Positions 28,479-37,629 of a stretch of 64,000 nucleotides of DNA are shown piece after piece. Source of the DNA: Campylobacter sp. (lineage in GTDB: Bacteria > Campylobacterota > Campylobacteria > Campylobacterales > Campylobacteraceae); assembly GCF_019423325.1 (NCBI RefSeq), contig NZ_JAHZBQ010000001.1, positions 186,001 through 250,000 on the forward strand, given 5' to 3'. Position 1 is the stretch's first letter; each line of letters opens with the position of its first letter. The notes under the pieces are model-generated. The model worked only from the letters and a program-made list of their open reading frames with translations, made no database searches and was not told where the DNA came from. A program made the translations under genes and the position numbers.

Positions 28479-28967
28479 TTACATTTTTTTAGCGTTTTTT
28501 AAGATCCATTTGCTAATGCTCGCAGCGTCGTTGATGTCGAAATTTACCGGGCAAAACTTATCCATCTGTTCGCCGCTTAAATTTGAAGCGATCGCATCCG
28601 AAAATGGCAGATACGCAGGATCGATTTTGTCGCGAAATAGGCTTATGCGCGGCAGCGGCAGCGTCTTTAGCCCCTCTACGAGCAGGATGTCAAATTCTCC
28701 GAGCATTCGCACGACCTCGTCAATTTGCATACAGCGCTGCGAAAAATAGCTCGTCCGCGTCGGGCTCATCACGACGGTTTCGGCGCCGAGCTCGCTAAAT
28801 TTTGCGCTGTCCTTGCCCTCTACGTCGAAGCGCGCCTTATCGCCCGGATCGTGCTTTACGATCGCGATCCGCAGCCCGCTAGCGATAAAAATTTTAGCGA
28901 TCTTACAAATTAGCGTCGTTTTGCCGCTGTTGGAAGGGCCTGAAAATGCGATAACAAGTCTTTTCAT
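28479..28967 (-). CDS. mobB: Molybdopterin-guanine dinucleotide biosynthesis adaptor MobB
   Basis: A GTP-binding P-loop protein that assists MobA in converting molybdopterin to its guanine dinucleotide form, used by formate dehydrogenase, nitrate reductase and similar enzymes. The Walker A motif is GPSNSGKTT (residues 10-18). The KHDPGDKARFDVEGKDS segment and the DILLVEGLK motif are family hallmarks. At 162 residues the length is normal. It is ten bases upstream of fbp on the same strand, an order conserved in C. jejuni. MobA is not in the window. Confidence 0.92.
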   Translation of the reverse strand: MKRLVIAFSGPSNSGKTTLICKIAKIFIASGLRIAIVKHDPGDKARFDVEGKDSAKFSELGAETVVMSPTRTSYFSQRCMQIDEVVRMLGEFDILLVEGLKTLPLPRISLFRDKIDPAYLPFSDAIASNLSGEQMDKFCPVNFDINDAASISKWILKNAKKM

Positions 28968-29067
28968 TTTTAAAATCCGGCTTTTTAAGATGAGCAGATT
29001 GTAGCGAATTTAGCCTTTTAAAAAGCAAAATTCGTTAAAATGCGCCTAAAATTTCAAAGGAAGATCG

Positions 29068-29613
29068 ATGAAGAAATTTTATTTTAACGGCGCGCGAGGC
29101 AGTGCGGCAAGGGGCTCGTTAAGCGTTGCGGCAAAGGGCGCTATTTTAGCCGCGCTAGCGATATTTTTAAACTCCTGCTCCGCAAACGATCCCCGTCACG
29201 ATCCGCTTAAAAACGAGTTTCTGGCCTACACGCAAAAATTTGAATCGGTGCGCGCGGGCGATCGCTATTTGGGAGTGGCGACCTATCTAAATCCCGTCGC
29301 GCCCGAGCTTAGAAACGCCGCGGAGGACGAGGTGTTTTTGCTCACCTCCTATCCTAAAGAAGTGCAGATCGGCGCGGTGCAGCTCAACGGCGTAAACGCA
29401 AACGTAGTGCCGCTACACGACGGCGATCCGCTTTTGCAAAAGGAGCTCTTTAAGATCGCGTGGTCAAGCCGCTACAAGATCACCGCGCCTAAGAGCGATA
29501 AGGACGAGCTGGTGCTTAGCTACCGCACCTCAAATGGTCTGGGTGCCACGATGAAATTTCGTAAAATTTCAAAGTCGATGTATTGGCACCCGCAGATCGA
29601 TCTGAAAGATTAA
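29068..29613 (+). CDS. Lipoprotein, Cj0842-like
   Basis: This 181-residue protein has a lipobox, LNSC, around residue 37, after a hydrophobic helix. The N-terminal leader is unusually long and Ala/Gly-rich. A later start would give a more typical leader, but the ribosome site AAAGGAAGATC supports the ATG given. The mature part is a small beta-rich domain with no recognised catalytic motif. It lies divergent from mobB, exactly where C. jejuni has a small lipoprotein gene. Envelope location is likely; function is unknown. Confidence 0.78.
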   Translation: MKKFYFNGARGSAARGSLSVAAKGAILAALAIFLNSCSANDPRHDPLKNEFLAYTQKFESVRAGDRYLGVATYLNPVAPELRNAAEDEVFLLTSYPKEVQIGAVQLNGVNANVVPLHDGDPLLQKELFKIAWSSRYKITAPKSDKDELVLSYRTSNGLGATMKFRKISKSMYWHPQIDLKD

Positions 29614-29623
29614 AGGAGAGAGG

Positions 29624-30580
29624 ATGGGTTACGACATAAGCTACCACGCGATCGGCAAAGATGAAATTTTACAGTGGTATTTTAAGCCGCTAAAGCTCGC
29701 GCAGAAGGGAGATTTTGAAAGCATCGCTAAAATCGCGCGCGAAGCGGGGGTGGATGAATTTTATGTAGAAAAATACGCGGATGGCTTCCGCTCGGCGCTG
29801 CAGTACGGTACGCAGAGGATTTTTAATAAAACGCACGGATTTCATATAGCCGTGGCGCAGGGCTATTTTAGAGAATATTTTTACACGCGCGGCACGGCGT
29901 TTAGCTTTTTGGCGGAGCAAAGCTCTAAATTTAAAACCTACATAAGCGATTGGCGCGAGGTTTTGCCAGCGGAATTTCTAGCGGAATTTAGCGGTGAAAT
30001 TCACAACGAGATCGTCGAGAATTACTGCTGCGGCGCGTATCTAAATGCCGATAACGTGCGGAAACTGCTGCGCGATTATGAGGCGGGCGGCGAGGTTAAA
30101 TCCGCCGTAGATGAGTTTTATGCGCAGAATTTGCCCGTGTTTTTAAAGGCGCTAAATTTGGCGCGCGAGCTTGAAGTGGGACTACTTGAGGCTACCGAGG
30201 TGGTTGAGCCCAATCCGATTGATCTTAATAGGTCCGAGTCGTTTTCAAATCTTTTTAATTGCGATACTCAGGGCGCGCTGATCTATGCGGAAATCGCTGC
30301 GCAGCAGATCGACGAGGCGATAGAGCGAGATAAGGCAGGCGGAGGCGTTAGGATGGTCAGAGAGAATTTTACCTTGCGCAGCGCCAATGCGACGGGCGGC
30401 GGCAGTGCAATGGAAGCGGATGGCGGCACAATGAAAGCAGGCGGCGAGCATTCCGTCCCGTGCAGCGGCGATATGATAGAAGGCGGTAGCGAGAATTCCG
30501 CCGCAGAAGATCATAAAGACGAAACCTCCGCACGCGGCGAGAAGTTGCTTTTCGGCAAGATTAAAGGGCTTTTTAAATAG
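29624..30580 (+). CDS. Unknown cytosolic protein with low-complexity C-terminal tail
   Basis: A 318-residue protein starting at ATG after AAAGGAGAG, ten bases past the lipoprotein. Residues 1-235 look like a compact helical domain (opening MGYDISYHAIGKDEI) with no signal peptide or membrane helix. I do not recognise it. The last 75 residues are Gly/Ser/Ala/Glu-rich filler and include GAATTT and GAATTC cores, so the tail resembles the expansion arrays elsewhere. It interrupts the conserved lipoprotein-slt neighbourhood. Possibly a lineage-specific stress or toxin-immunity protein; no motif supports a choice. Confidence 0.7.
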   Translation: MGYDISYHAIGKDEILQWYFKPLKLAQKGDFESIAKIAREAGVDEFYVEKYADGFRSALQYGTQRIFNKTHGFHIAVAQGYFREYFYTRGTAFSFLAEQSSKFKTYISDWREVLPAEFLAEFSGEIHNEIVENYCCGAYLNADNVRKLLRDYEAGGEVKSAVDEFYAQNLPVFLKALNLARELEVGLLEATEVVEPNPIDLNRSESFSNLFNCDTQGALIYAEIAAQQIDEAIERDKAGGGVRMVRENFTLRSANATGGGSAMEADGGTMKAGGEHSVPCSGDMIEGGSENSAAEDHKDETSARGEKLLFGKIKGLFK

Positions 30581-30847
30581 CAAATTTGATCGCTAAATTT
30601 TAAAGTGCTCGCAGAGCCGCACGATTTAAATCGCGATTAAATCATCTCGCGCTTACAGGTCCCGCGCCGTTAAATTTAACTAAAACGGTGCAGGCGGCAG
30701 GCGTAGATTTAAAATTTAAAACTTGCCGAAATTTAAACGGCGACTCGCATATCGGAAGTTACGAAATTTTAAATCACCGCAAACAAGCTGTAAAGAGGCT
30801 AAATTTAAACCTGCCGTAGCCTTTGCGGCGGGTAATCTGCGGATAGT

Positions 30848-33184
30848 TTATCTGTTTAAATTTTTGATTTTTTGTTGATCCAGCGGTAGTGTTGATCGAA
30901 TTTTTATTATGACCGTATCGTCTTTATGGGCGTCTCCGCCTATTAAAACGCATCCGTCATCCGTGCTTACGGCGCTTTTGAGCCAAAAGTCTTGCAATTT
31001 TGCCTTGTTTTCGCGCAATATATTGCCGTCCAAATCAAGCTCTAAAAATATCGTCTGATCCTCCGAGGCGTCGTTTGCGCCGATCAAAAGTAGCCCGTCT
31101 TTGTAGTTTGCTAATTTATAGGTCGCGTTTAGCGTGTCGGGCAGATCGCATACGCCGCGATCTGCCCCGCAAATTTGCTTTCTCCAAATTTCATTGCCTA
31201 AGGCATCTAATTTTGCGATATTTGCGCCGAATTTCGCCAGTAGAAATATCGACCCGTCCTTTGCTTTTAACAGCTGCGCTTCTTGATCCATTACGAGTTC
31301 ATCCGAGGCGCCGCCTTCCTTCGTGCGGGCGAAATTTACGCTCTTATGCCAAAGCTCCTCGCCCTTAGCGTTGAATTTTAAAAATCCATCTTTTTCGATG
31401 ATGAGCAGGATCTCGCTTTCGGATATTTTGGCTATCCTTGTCATGGTGCCGTCAAACGGCCTTTTGCTCTTTGCGATATTTAGCTTTTTCTTCCATAGCA
31501 GTTTTTCTCTCTCGTAAAAGCGCAGATCGTCGTTTTCGTCTATCGCGGCAAATTTATCGTCGAAGCTCGCTACTTCTTTAAATTTAATAGGAAATTCGTA
31601 GATTATCTTTTTTGTTTTGGCGTCTAAAATTTGATTATCCAAAAGCGCGTATGAGTCCATCGCGGCTACTGGCATATTGGCTGCGGATACCATATTTAAT
31701 TTTTTGCGCCAAAGCTCCGCTCCCTGCTCGTTTAACGCAACTAGCGAGACTTGGTATTCGTCGTCCGCGCTTGCAAGGAGCAGATATCCTTGCGGAGATT
31801 TTATTATGTTATCAACGGTTCGAAAGCCGTTTTTAGTGTAAGGAAGTTCCCAGATAGCGCCTTTTTCTTCAGGGCTTTTTTCGGCTAAATTTTCATTTTG
31901 CATCTGCGCAGATCGTGCAGATTTTTCGGCGGAGCTTAGCGCAACACGATCAAGCCCGCTTATGAACGATCCGTTTTTCGTAAAATAGGAAAAGAATAGA
32001 TATTCGCCGCGAGACTCGACGCTTACGCCCTTTAGGCTCTGCGGAAAGAGATATCTTTTTATCGGGGCGGGGTCTAGTTTATTGCTAAAATCGATCAGAT
32101 CCACGCTTGGAAATTCCCCTTTTTCGGATATTTCTTTGCCCAAGTAGGCTAAATTTAGATCCTCTATGACTTTAAAATTATTTAAGTGCGCGCCGCTGCA
32201 ATACGCGCTTGATTGAACCGTGTTATTTTCGCCCAAATCATATAGCCCAAATTCGTTCCAATTTGATGAAAATACCCGCTTGCCGTCTTTGGATAGCGTC
32301 ATTTTATCTATTTCTAAATGTGGATGAGCGATATAGCGGACCTGTTTTAAGATATTAGAGTTTTTTTGCAGGGCATTTTCGCGGTACCTATCCATATCCG
32401 ATATATCTAAAACATAAAATCCCACCCAGCTTGCCAGCAAAAGCTCATTCTCAGATAGCAGCTTCAGATCGCCGAGCTCCTTTATTTCGGATAATCTATG
32501 TGGCGCGCAGGCGTAATCATACTCCCGCTTATCTGCTTTGGAAGGAGCGATAAAATAAGCAAGCTGCGTAAATTTATCATCTTTTACGTCATAGGCGGTA
32601 AGGGTGCTGAAAAAATCCTTCGCAAAGAGGGTGCGTCCGTCGCTTGAAAGCTCTATTTTATTTACAAATCGCGCTTCAAGCCGAGCCGAAATTTTAATAT
32701 CCCTTCGGTCGCTAAGATCTAGCTTGTAAATTCCGAAATTCGGATCGGCGACGAATAGACTTTTGCCGTATTTGCTCTGTGCGATATCTATGTAGGCTGG
32801 ATCAAACTCATGCTGCGGAAAAGAAAATATGCCCGCAAGCCTTAGAGTGCGCGGCTCGGAAACATCAATCAAGACGATGCCGCCTTTATCGTCGCCCAAG
32901 CCAAAGAGTGTATTTTGATCCTCAGAAAGGCGCAGCTCGTAAATTTCAAACGGGAGCTTAAGCGCGTTTTTTGCAAGCTCCCTCTCCTCTAAATTTACCT
33001 CTTGCAGCGCGCCGCCGTGTTTTTTGGCAGCAGCAAGATCGCTTTTAAGGATTAAAATTTCATTTTCTTTCAGCGATTTTGCGGTCTCTTTGGTAGCCGA
33101 AAAATTTTGAGTCGCCGTGCAAATTTCGCAGATAAAAGCCGAAGCGGCTAAAATTTTAACTATAAGATTTCGCTTTGTTTTCAT
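30848..33184 (-). CDS. Secreted beta-propeller protein (LVIVD and PQQ-like repeats)
   Basis: About 778 residues. A TTG at 33199 is in frame, but the ATG at 33184 gives a proper signal peptide (MKTKRNLIVKILAASAFICEICTA) and is preferred. The first half carries repeats of the GIYKLDLSD, VLDISDMDR and GLYDLGE kind, as in LVIVD propellers. The second half carries Trp-containing repeats (AELWRKKL, KLLWKKKL, EELWHKS, NEIWRK), typical of PQQ-like eight-bladed propellers. Two stacked propellers are therefore likely, exported to the periplasm or surface. No enzyme residues can be named. It starts just past the slt stop, so it may share the slt transcript. It is an addition relative to the C. jejuni order. 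Confidence 0.8.
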   Translation of the reverse strand: MKTKRNLIVKILAASAFICEICTATQNFSATKETAKSLKENEILILKSDLAAAKKHGGALQEVNLEERELAKNALKLPFEIYELRLSEDQNTLFGLGDDKGGIVLIDVSEPRTLRLAGIFSFPQHEFDPAYIDIAQSKYGKSLFVADPNFGIYKLDLSDRRDIKISARLEARFVNKIELSSDGRTLFAKDFFSTLTAYDVKDDKFTQLAYFIAPSKADKREYDYACAPHRLSEIKELGDLKLLSENELLLASWVGFYVLDISDMDRYRENALQKNSNILKQVRYIAHPHLEIDKMTLSKDGKRVFSSNWNEFGLYDLGENNTVQSSAYCSGAHLNNFKVIEDLNLAYLGKEISEKGEFPSVDLIDFSNKLDPAPIKRYLFPQSLKGVSVESRGEYLFFSYFTKNGSFISGLDRVALSSAEKSARSAQMQNENLAEKSPEEKGAIWELPYTKNGFRTVDNIIKSPQGYLLLASADDEYQVSLVALNEQGAELWRKKLNMVSAANMPVAAMDSYALLDNQILDAKTKKIIYEFPIKFKEVASFDDKFAAIDENDDLRFYEREKLLWKKKLNIAKSKRPFDGTMTRIAKISESEILLIIEKDGFLKFNAKGEELWHKSVNFARTKEGGASDELVMDQEAQLLKAKDGSIFLLAKFGANIAKLDALGNEIWRKQICGADRGVCDLPDTLNATYKLANYKDGLLLIGANDASEDQTIFLELDLDGNILRENKAKLQDFWLKSAVSTDDGCVLIGGDAHKDDTVIIKIRSTLPLDQQKIKNLNR

Positions 33185-33201
33185 TTCGCCGCTTTGCAAA
33201 T

Positions 33202-34866
33202 TTATCTAAAATCGTCGCTTTTGCTAGGTATCAGCAGATCTTGCAGTTCCTGTTGCACCGAGACTTTTGCGCGCGGATCGAGGATCTGCGAGTAGATGAT
33301 GAAGTTTGCGAGCACCTTTTTACCGTAGTCCCTGCTCTCGGCATACGGCACGAGCTCCATGCTAAGCCAAGGCTCGAATTTGCCCTTATTAAACATATCG
33401 CCGCGCTGAAGCATCTTTTTGACGAGCCCGAGCCCGCCGTTGTAAGCATATGCGATGAAAACCGGGCTGTAAATTTTACGCTCCAGCCAGTCGATGTGGA
33501 TATTAGCGAAGCGGTAAGCGACCTCCGGACGGAACATATCGTCTTGATCGAAGCCGTCGATTTTGAGTTGCTTTTTGCCGATCTCGTTAGCCAAAAACGG
33601 CATAAACTGCATCATTCCAAGCGCATACGAGGTAGATACCGATGCGGGCACGAAGCGGCTTTCTTGGCGGGCGAGCGCCAAAATTAGCGCCTTGCGGCGG
33701 TTGTCGCCGTCGCCGATGTATTCCATAAACGGCGTTGGATAGAAGTTATCCTTGCCGCCGCTTGCTTTATTCATGATGTATGAGTACTCGCCGATGCTTT
33801 GCTTGGTGTCGAATTTTTTGGCAAATTCCAAAAGCTGCGGGCGCGACATCCGATCAGCGCTATTTTTCGTGCGAACCCAAGCGAAAGGATCGGTGATATC
33901 GTAGCCTTCGATGGAATTTTTAGCGGGATTTGGGATGATTATGTTTAAATTCCTATCCCCTAAGACCTCTTTGGCATAGAGCGTGTAGAGACTGTAATAA
34001 TCGCTGCTAGCAAGCTGACGCAAGACATTTTGATCTCCATTTAGCAGGTAGATCCAAAATTTTGCATTGTGCACATCGTGAGGCTTTTCAAAGCTCGCAG
34101 CCGCGCGGCTAAAAAATGCAAGCGCAGCCCCTTCGTCGCCCTGCATGACGGCGTTTACGCCGAGCATAAACGCTACGTCCTTGTCTACGGCTAGCGGATC
34201 GACGCCCGTGAGCGAACGGCGCAAGTGCGGGTATTTGCGGTTAATTAGCGCGTCGTTGAGAACCGCTTTGAAGCCTTTTTGCGAAGCTAGTTCGCTTACG
34301 AAGGCTGCGTCGGCGTCGATGTCGATCAGAGCGTCTTTGCCCGCGCCTTTTAAGTAGTCGTAATATAAAAAGTAGTTTTGCGCATTGCGGCTTTGCATAA
34401 AATACTCGCTCGGATTTTCGTCGTTAAATCCGCGCAGTAAATTTACAGCGTTTCTACTTGCCGCGTCTTGGTGCTTTTCAAGCTGTGAAGCGAGCGTCTC
34501 TCGCACCGAGGGGCTTAGCTTGGCGATAAAATTTGGATAGGAGCGCGCCTTTTTGCAGGTTAAATTTGCATCTAAAATATTGGCGGAGGTAACGCCTGCG
34601 CAGTGATCCGGACGCTTAGGCGGGCGAACGGCGCCGAAAATTCTATCTAGCTTCTCTTTTAGCTTGCCTTTGTAGCGAAAGATGCTCTGTTTTAAAGCTC
34701 TAATCTCCGTTTTGTTGTATTTCGTCTCATCTATTAGGCGATAGATATAATAGTCCTTGGCTAGGGATTTGGGCTCGTCTTTGATCTGTTCGTAGCTTAA
34801 AATTTTACCGCTACTTGCGGCGCACAGTAAAGTTAAAATAAGGCAAAATTTACAGATGGCTCTCAA
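33202..34866 (-). CDS. slt: Soluble lytic murein transglycosylase
   Basis: A periplasmic enzyme that cleaves the MurNAc-GlcNAc bond and forms 1,6-anhydro ends. A signal peptide is at residues 1-20. The long helical superhelix domain fills residues about 60-380. The SLT catalytic domain follows: ALARQESRF with the catalytic Glu in RQES, then YALGMMQFMP, YRFANIHIDWL and AYAYNGGLG. The TTG start overlaps the yggT stop. At 554 residues the length matches the C. jejuni orthologue at this locus (Cj0843c, by gene order). The gene belongs to the gltX-yggT-slt run. Confidence 0.92.
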   Translation of the reverse strand: MRAICKFCLILTLLCAASSGKILSYEQIKDEPKSLAKDYYIYRLIDETKYNKTEIRALKQSIFRYKGKLKEKLDRIFGAVRPPKRPDHCAGVTSANILDANLTCKKARSYPNFIAKLSPSVRETLASQLEKHQDAASRNAVNLLRGFNDENPSEYFMQSRNAQNYFLYYDYLKGAGKDALIDIDADAAFVSELASQKGFKAVLNDALINRKYPHLRRSLTGVDPLAVDKDVAFMLGVNAVMQGDEGAALAFFSRAAASFEKPHDVHNAKFWIYLLNGDQNVLRQLASSDYYSLYTLYAKEVLGDRNLNIIIPNPAKNSIEGYDITDPFAWVRTKNSADRMSRPQLLEFAKKFDTKQSIGEYSYIMNKASGGKDNFYPTPFMEYIGDGDNRRKALILALARQESRFVPASVSTSYALGMMQFMPFLANEIGKKQLKIDGFDQDDMFRPEVAYRFANIHIDWLERKIYSPVFIAYAYNGGLGLVKKMLQRGDMFNKGKFEPWLSMELVPYAESRDYGKKVLANFIIYSQILDPRAKVSVQQELQDLLIPSKSDDFR

Positions 34867-35159
34867 AGAACGCTCCTATTTAGAATATAAATTATCATAT
34901 TATCAAAAAACATTAAAACAAATAAAATCACTAACGGCGAAAGATCAAAGCCGCCGAAAGTCGTAGGCAGATAGCGACGCACCAGCGCAAAAGCAGGCTC
35001 GGTAAGCGCAGAGATGACGCGGACGATTTTATAAAATTTACCGAACGGATTTGGACGGATGAAACTTAAAACGCAGGCGACGAAAATTAGCATCATATAA
35101 GCTTGAATCACGTAGTGAATACTCACTAAAATGCCGTAAAATACGCTATTTAGTAGCAT
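34863..35159 (-). CDS. YggT-family membrane protein
   Basis: A 98-residue protein with two hydrophobic segments around a Pro/Phe-rich loop (IRPNPFGKFYKIV and LTEPAFALVRRYLP), the YggT signature. Family members are linked to membrane or division-related and osmotic functions, but the biochemistry is unknown. The ATG lies inside the end of gltX (14-base overlap), and the stop overlaps the slt TTG start, so the three genes are translationally coupled. Confidence 0.88.
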   Translation of the reverse strand: MLLNSVFYGILVSIHYVIQAYMMLIFVACVLSFIRPNPFGKFYKIVRVISALTEPAFALVRRYLPTTFGGFDLSPLVILFVLMFFDNMIIYILNRSVL

Positions 35160-36462
35160 CGAGTATCTCCTTTAAATCAGCGCGGATCAGCGGATACAGC
35201 TCGCTAAGCTCCGGTCCGTGCGGCGCGCCGGTTAGTAAAAACCTAAGCGGCATAAATAGGCTCTTTCCCTTTAAATTTGTAGCCTGCGAAAGCGCCGCTT
35301 TGAAATCATTAAATTCTGCTGGTGCATCGTTTGAGCTTAATAAATTTAAGATCGCTTCTCGTAGCGCCTGCGCCTGCGCCGCCCATTCCTGTGGGATATC
35401 TTTCGCGCCGTAGATCGCTGCGATCTTTTCTTTGATACGTGGGATAAGGCTCGCTTCTTGAGTGTAAAATTTTATCAAAGGCGCAAATTTTGGCTCAAGC
35501 TCAAAAAGCTCCGCCAGGCGCTGCTCGCTCGCTCTTTTGATATGCTCGCGGTTTATAAAGGCAAGCTTATCCTCGTCAAATTTCGCCGGGCTTTTTGAAA
35601 TTTTAGCGATGTCGAAAAACTCCACCGCCTCATCCATGCTAAAGACCTCGCGCGGCGTTTTGTTGCCCAGCAGGATCAGATAATTCGCGATTGCCTCGGG
35701 CAGGTAACCGCTTTGAAGTAGCCATTTTACCGAGGAGCTATCCTCGCGCTTGCTCATCTTTTTGCCTTCGGAATTTAATATGATCGGCAGGTGCGCGTAT
35801 TTGATCTCGCCGTCGTAGCCGAGGCTTTGGCGGATCCAGTTTTGCTTCGGGGTGTTTGAGACGTGATCCTCGCCGCGGATTACGAAGCTCACGCCCTGCA
35901 TCATATCGTCGCAGGCGCAGGCGAAGTTATAAGTTGGCGTCTTGTCCGCGCGCATGATAACGAAGCTGTCGATGTTCTGCGGCTCAAATGCGATACGCCC
36001 CTTGATCGCGTCGGTAAATTCCAGCGCGTGATCGGGCTTTTTAAGGCGGATAGTAAAGGGCTTCTCGCAGCCAAGCACCTCTTCGTCGCTTAAATGCTCG
36101 CAGTGCCCGTCGTAGCGGTACGCCTCTCCTGCATCCTTAGCGGCTTGCTTTTTCGCCTCAAGCTCCTCCTCGCTGCAAAAACAGCAAAACGCCTTTTTCT
36201 CAGAGAGCAGCTTGGCAGCGAATTGCTGATGGAATTTTAAATTTTTACTTTGATAATACAGGCTTTGCCATTTAATACCGAAGCGCTTTAAAATTTCGAT
36301 GATCTCTTGATCTTTGCCTTCGATATTGCGCGCAGTGTCGGTATCTTCGATGCGCAAAATAAAGCCGCTTTTATCTTGCAGCGAGCAGATGTAGTTAAAA
36401 ATAGCCGCGCGTAAATTTCCGATATGCATATCGCCGGTGGGCGACGGAGCGAAGCGATACAA
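35146..36462 (-). CDS. gltX: Glutamyl-tRNA synthetase
   Basis: This class I enzyme charges tRNA with glutamate. The HIGH motif is HIGN (residues 13-16) within PSPTGDMHIG, and the KMSKR motif lies at residues 235-239. RIEDTD and RGEDHVSNTPKQ are standard. At 438 residues it is in the range of the shorter bacterial forms. The start is TTG preceded by AAAGGACC. Campylobacter and Helicobacter often have two GltX proteins, one of which charges tRNA-Gln for amidation; which one this is cannot be told here. It heads the gltX-yggT-slt transcript, divergent from mscL. Confidence 0.95.
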   Translation of the reverse strand: MYRFAPSPTGDMHIGNLRAAIFNYICSLQDKSGFILRIEDTDTARNIEGKDQEIIEILKRFGIKWQSLYYQSKNLKFHQQFAAKLLSEKKAFCCFCSEEELEAKKQAAKDAGEAYRYDGHCEHLSDEEVLGCEKPFTIRLKKPDHALEFTDAIKGRIAFEPQNIDSFVIMRADKTPTYNFACACDDMMQGVSFVIRGEDHVSNTPKQNWIRQSLGYDGEIKYAHLPIILNSEGKKMSKREDSSSVKWLLQSGYLPEAIANYLILLGNKTPREVFSMDEAVEFFDIAKISKSPAKFDEDKLAFINREHIKRASEQRLAELFELEPKFAPLIKFYTQEASLIPRIKEKIAAIYGAKDIPQEWAAQAQALREAILNLLSSNDAPAEFNDFKAALSQATNLKGKSLFMPLRFLLTGAPHGPELSELYPLIRADLKEILDATK

Positions 36463-36576
36463 TTTAGGTCCTTTGGGTTTAAATTTAAGCTGGGATTATA
36501 CTTTTTACTTCCTAATAAAAAGCAAAAACAAAGCAAAAATAGGCTAATATCGGCGCATTTTATTTAAGGAGACAAT

Positions 36577-36978
36577 ATGAGTTTCATTCAGGAATTCAAA
36601 GAATTTGCGATGAAAGGCAACGTCATCGATATGGCGGTGGGCGTCGTCATCGGCGGGGCTTTCGGCAAGATCGTAACCTCGCTCGTAAGCGACATTATGA
36701 TGCCGGTTTTAGGACTTCTTACGGGAGGTATGAATTTTACCGATCTTAAGATCGTGCTAAAAGAAGCGGTGGGGCAGACCCCGGCCGTTACGATAAACTA
36801 CGGCTCATTTATCCAGGTAACGGTCGATTTCATAATCATCGCGTTTTGTATATTCTGCGCGATCAAGGCGATCAATAAGCTTAAAAAGCCTGCTCCTGCG
36901 CCGGAACCTGCCGCACCTGCGGAGCCTAGCGAAGAGATTAAACTTCTTACCGAGATAAGAGACCTGCTTAAAAAATAG
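36577..36978 (+). CDS. mscL: Large-conductance mechanosensitive channel
   Basis: A 133-residue inner-membrane channel that opens under osmotic downshock. The N-terminal helix and first membrane segment carry FAMKGNVIDMAVGVVIGGAFGKIVTSLVSD, the MscL hallmark. The second membrane segment is IQVTVDFIIIAFCIFCAIKAI, followed by a Pro/Ala/Glu linker and the C-terminal helical bundle EEIKLLTEIRDLL. A clear AAGGAGAC precedes the ATG. The Crp-type regulator starts ten bases after its stop. Confidence 0.96.
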   Translation: MSFIQEFKEFAMKGNVIDMAVGVVIGGAFGKIVTSLVSDIMMPVLGLLTGGMNFTDLKIVLKEAVGQTPAVTINYGSFIQVTVDFIIIAFCIFCAIKAINKLKKPAPAPEPAAPAEPSEEIKLLTEIRDLLKK

Positions 36979-36987
36979 GTCGCGGCG

Positions 36988-37626
36988 ATGCTTGAGAGAA
37001 TTCCTTATTTCAAAGCTCTAAGCGCAGCGCAAATCAATCGTTTGGAGCAGATTAGCATCCATAAAAGCTACAAAAAGGGCGAAATTTTATTTTTCGAGGG
37101 CGAGCGCTCGCAGTATCTATTAATCCTGCTAAAAGGAATTTTAAAAATCTATAAAACCTCTGCAAAGGGGCGTGAGATCCATATGCGTGAGATCCGCCCC
37201 ATCTCGCTCGTGGCGGAGATGGTAAATTTCGAAGAGACGAGCTACCCTGCAAGCGGCGTGTTTTCGACAAATGGCGAGGTGCTAAAGATCGATTATGAAA
37301 AATTTAAAAACGAGTTTATGAGCGATCCAAAGATTTGCCTGGAGCTTTTAAAATCGATGTCTGAGAAGATCCGAGCGCTAAATGCGGTCTTTGATAATCA
37401 AGTTGTGCTTAACTGCGACGGCAAAATCGCTAAGTTTATCAGCGAGAATTTTGATATTTTTATGAGCACGAAATACACTAGAATAGCCAAAATTCTAAAC
37501 GTGACTCCCGAAACATTTTCGCGCACCATCACTAAATTTAAAAAGAGCGGCGCGCTAATTTTAGACGATAAGCAAGAAATCACGGGCTTTGATAAAGATA
37601 AGCTGGACGAGTATATCCAAGGCTAG
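36988..37626 (+). CDS. Crp/Fnr-family transcription regulator
   Basis: This 212-residue protein has an N-terminal cyclic-nucleotide-binding-like barrel (GEILFFEGERSQYLLILLKGILKIY) and a C-terminal winged helix (YTRIAKILNVTPETFSRTITKFKKSG, residues about 157-182). The Cys cluster of Fnr is absent, and so are the Arg-Ser residues needed for cAMP. It therefore probably senses something else, or acts through protein contacts. It is co-directional with mscL and the phosphoesterase. Targets cannot be deduced. Similar regulators in Campylobacter respond to nitrosative or oxidative stress, which is only an analogy. Confidence 0.88.
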   Translation: MLERIPYFKALSAAQINRLEQISIHKSYKKGEILFFEGERSQYLLILLKGILKIYKTSAKGREIHMREIRPISLVAEMVNFEETSYPASGVFSTNGEVLKIDYEKFKNEFMSDPKICLELLKSMSEKIRALNAVFDNQVVLNCDGKIAKFISENFDIFMSTKYTRIAKILNVTPETFSRTITKFKKSGALILDDKQEITGFDKDKLDEYIQG

Positions 37627-37629
37627 AGT

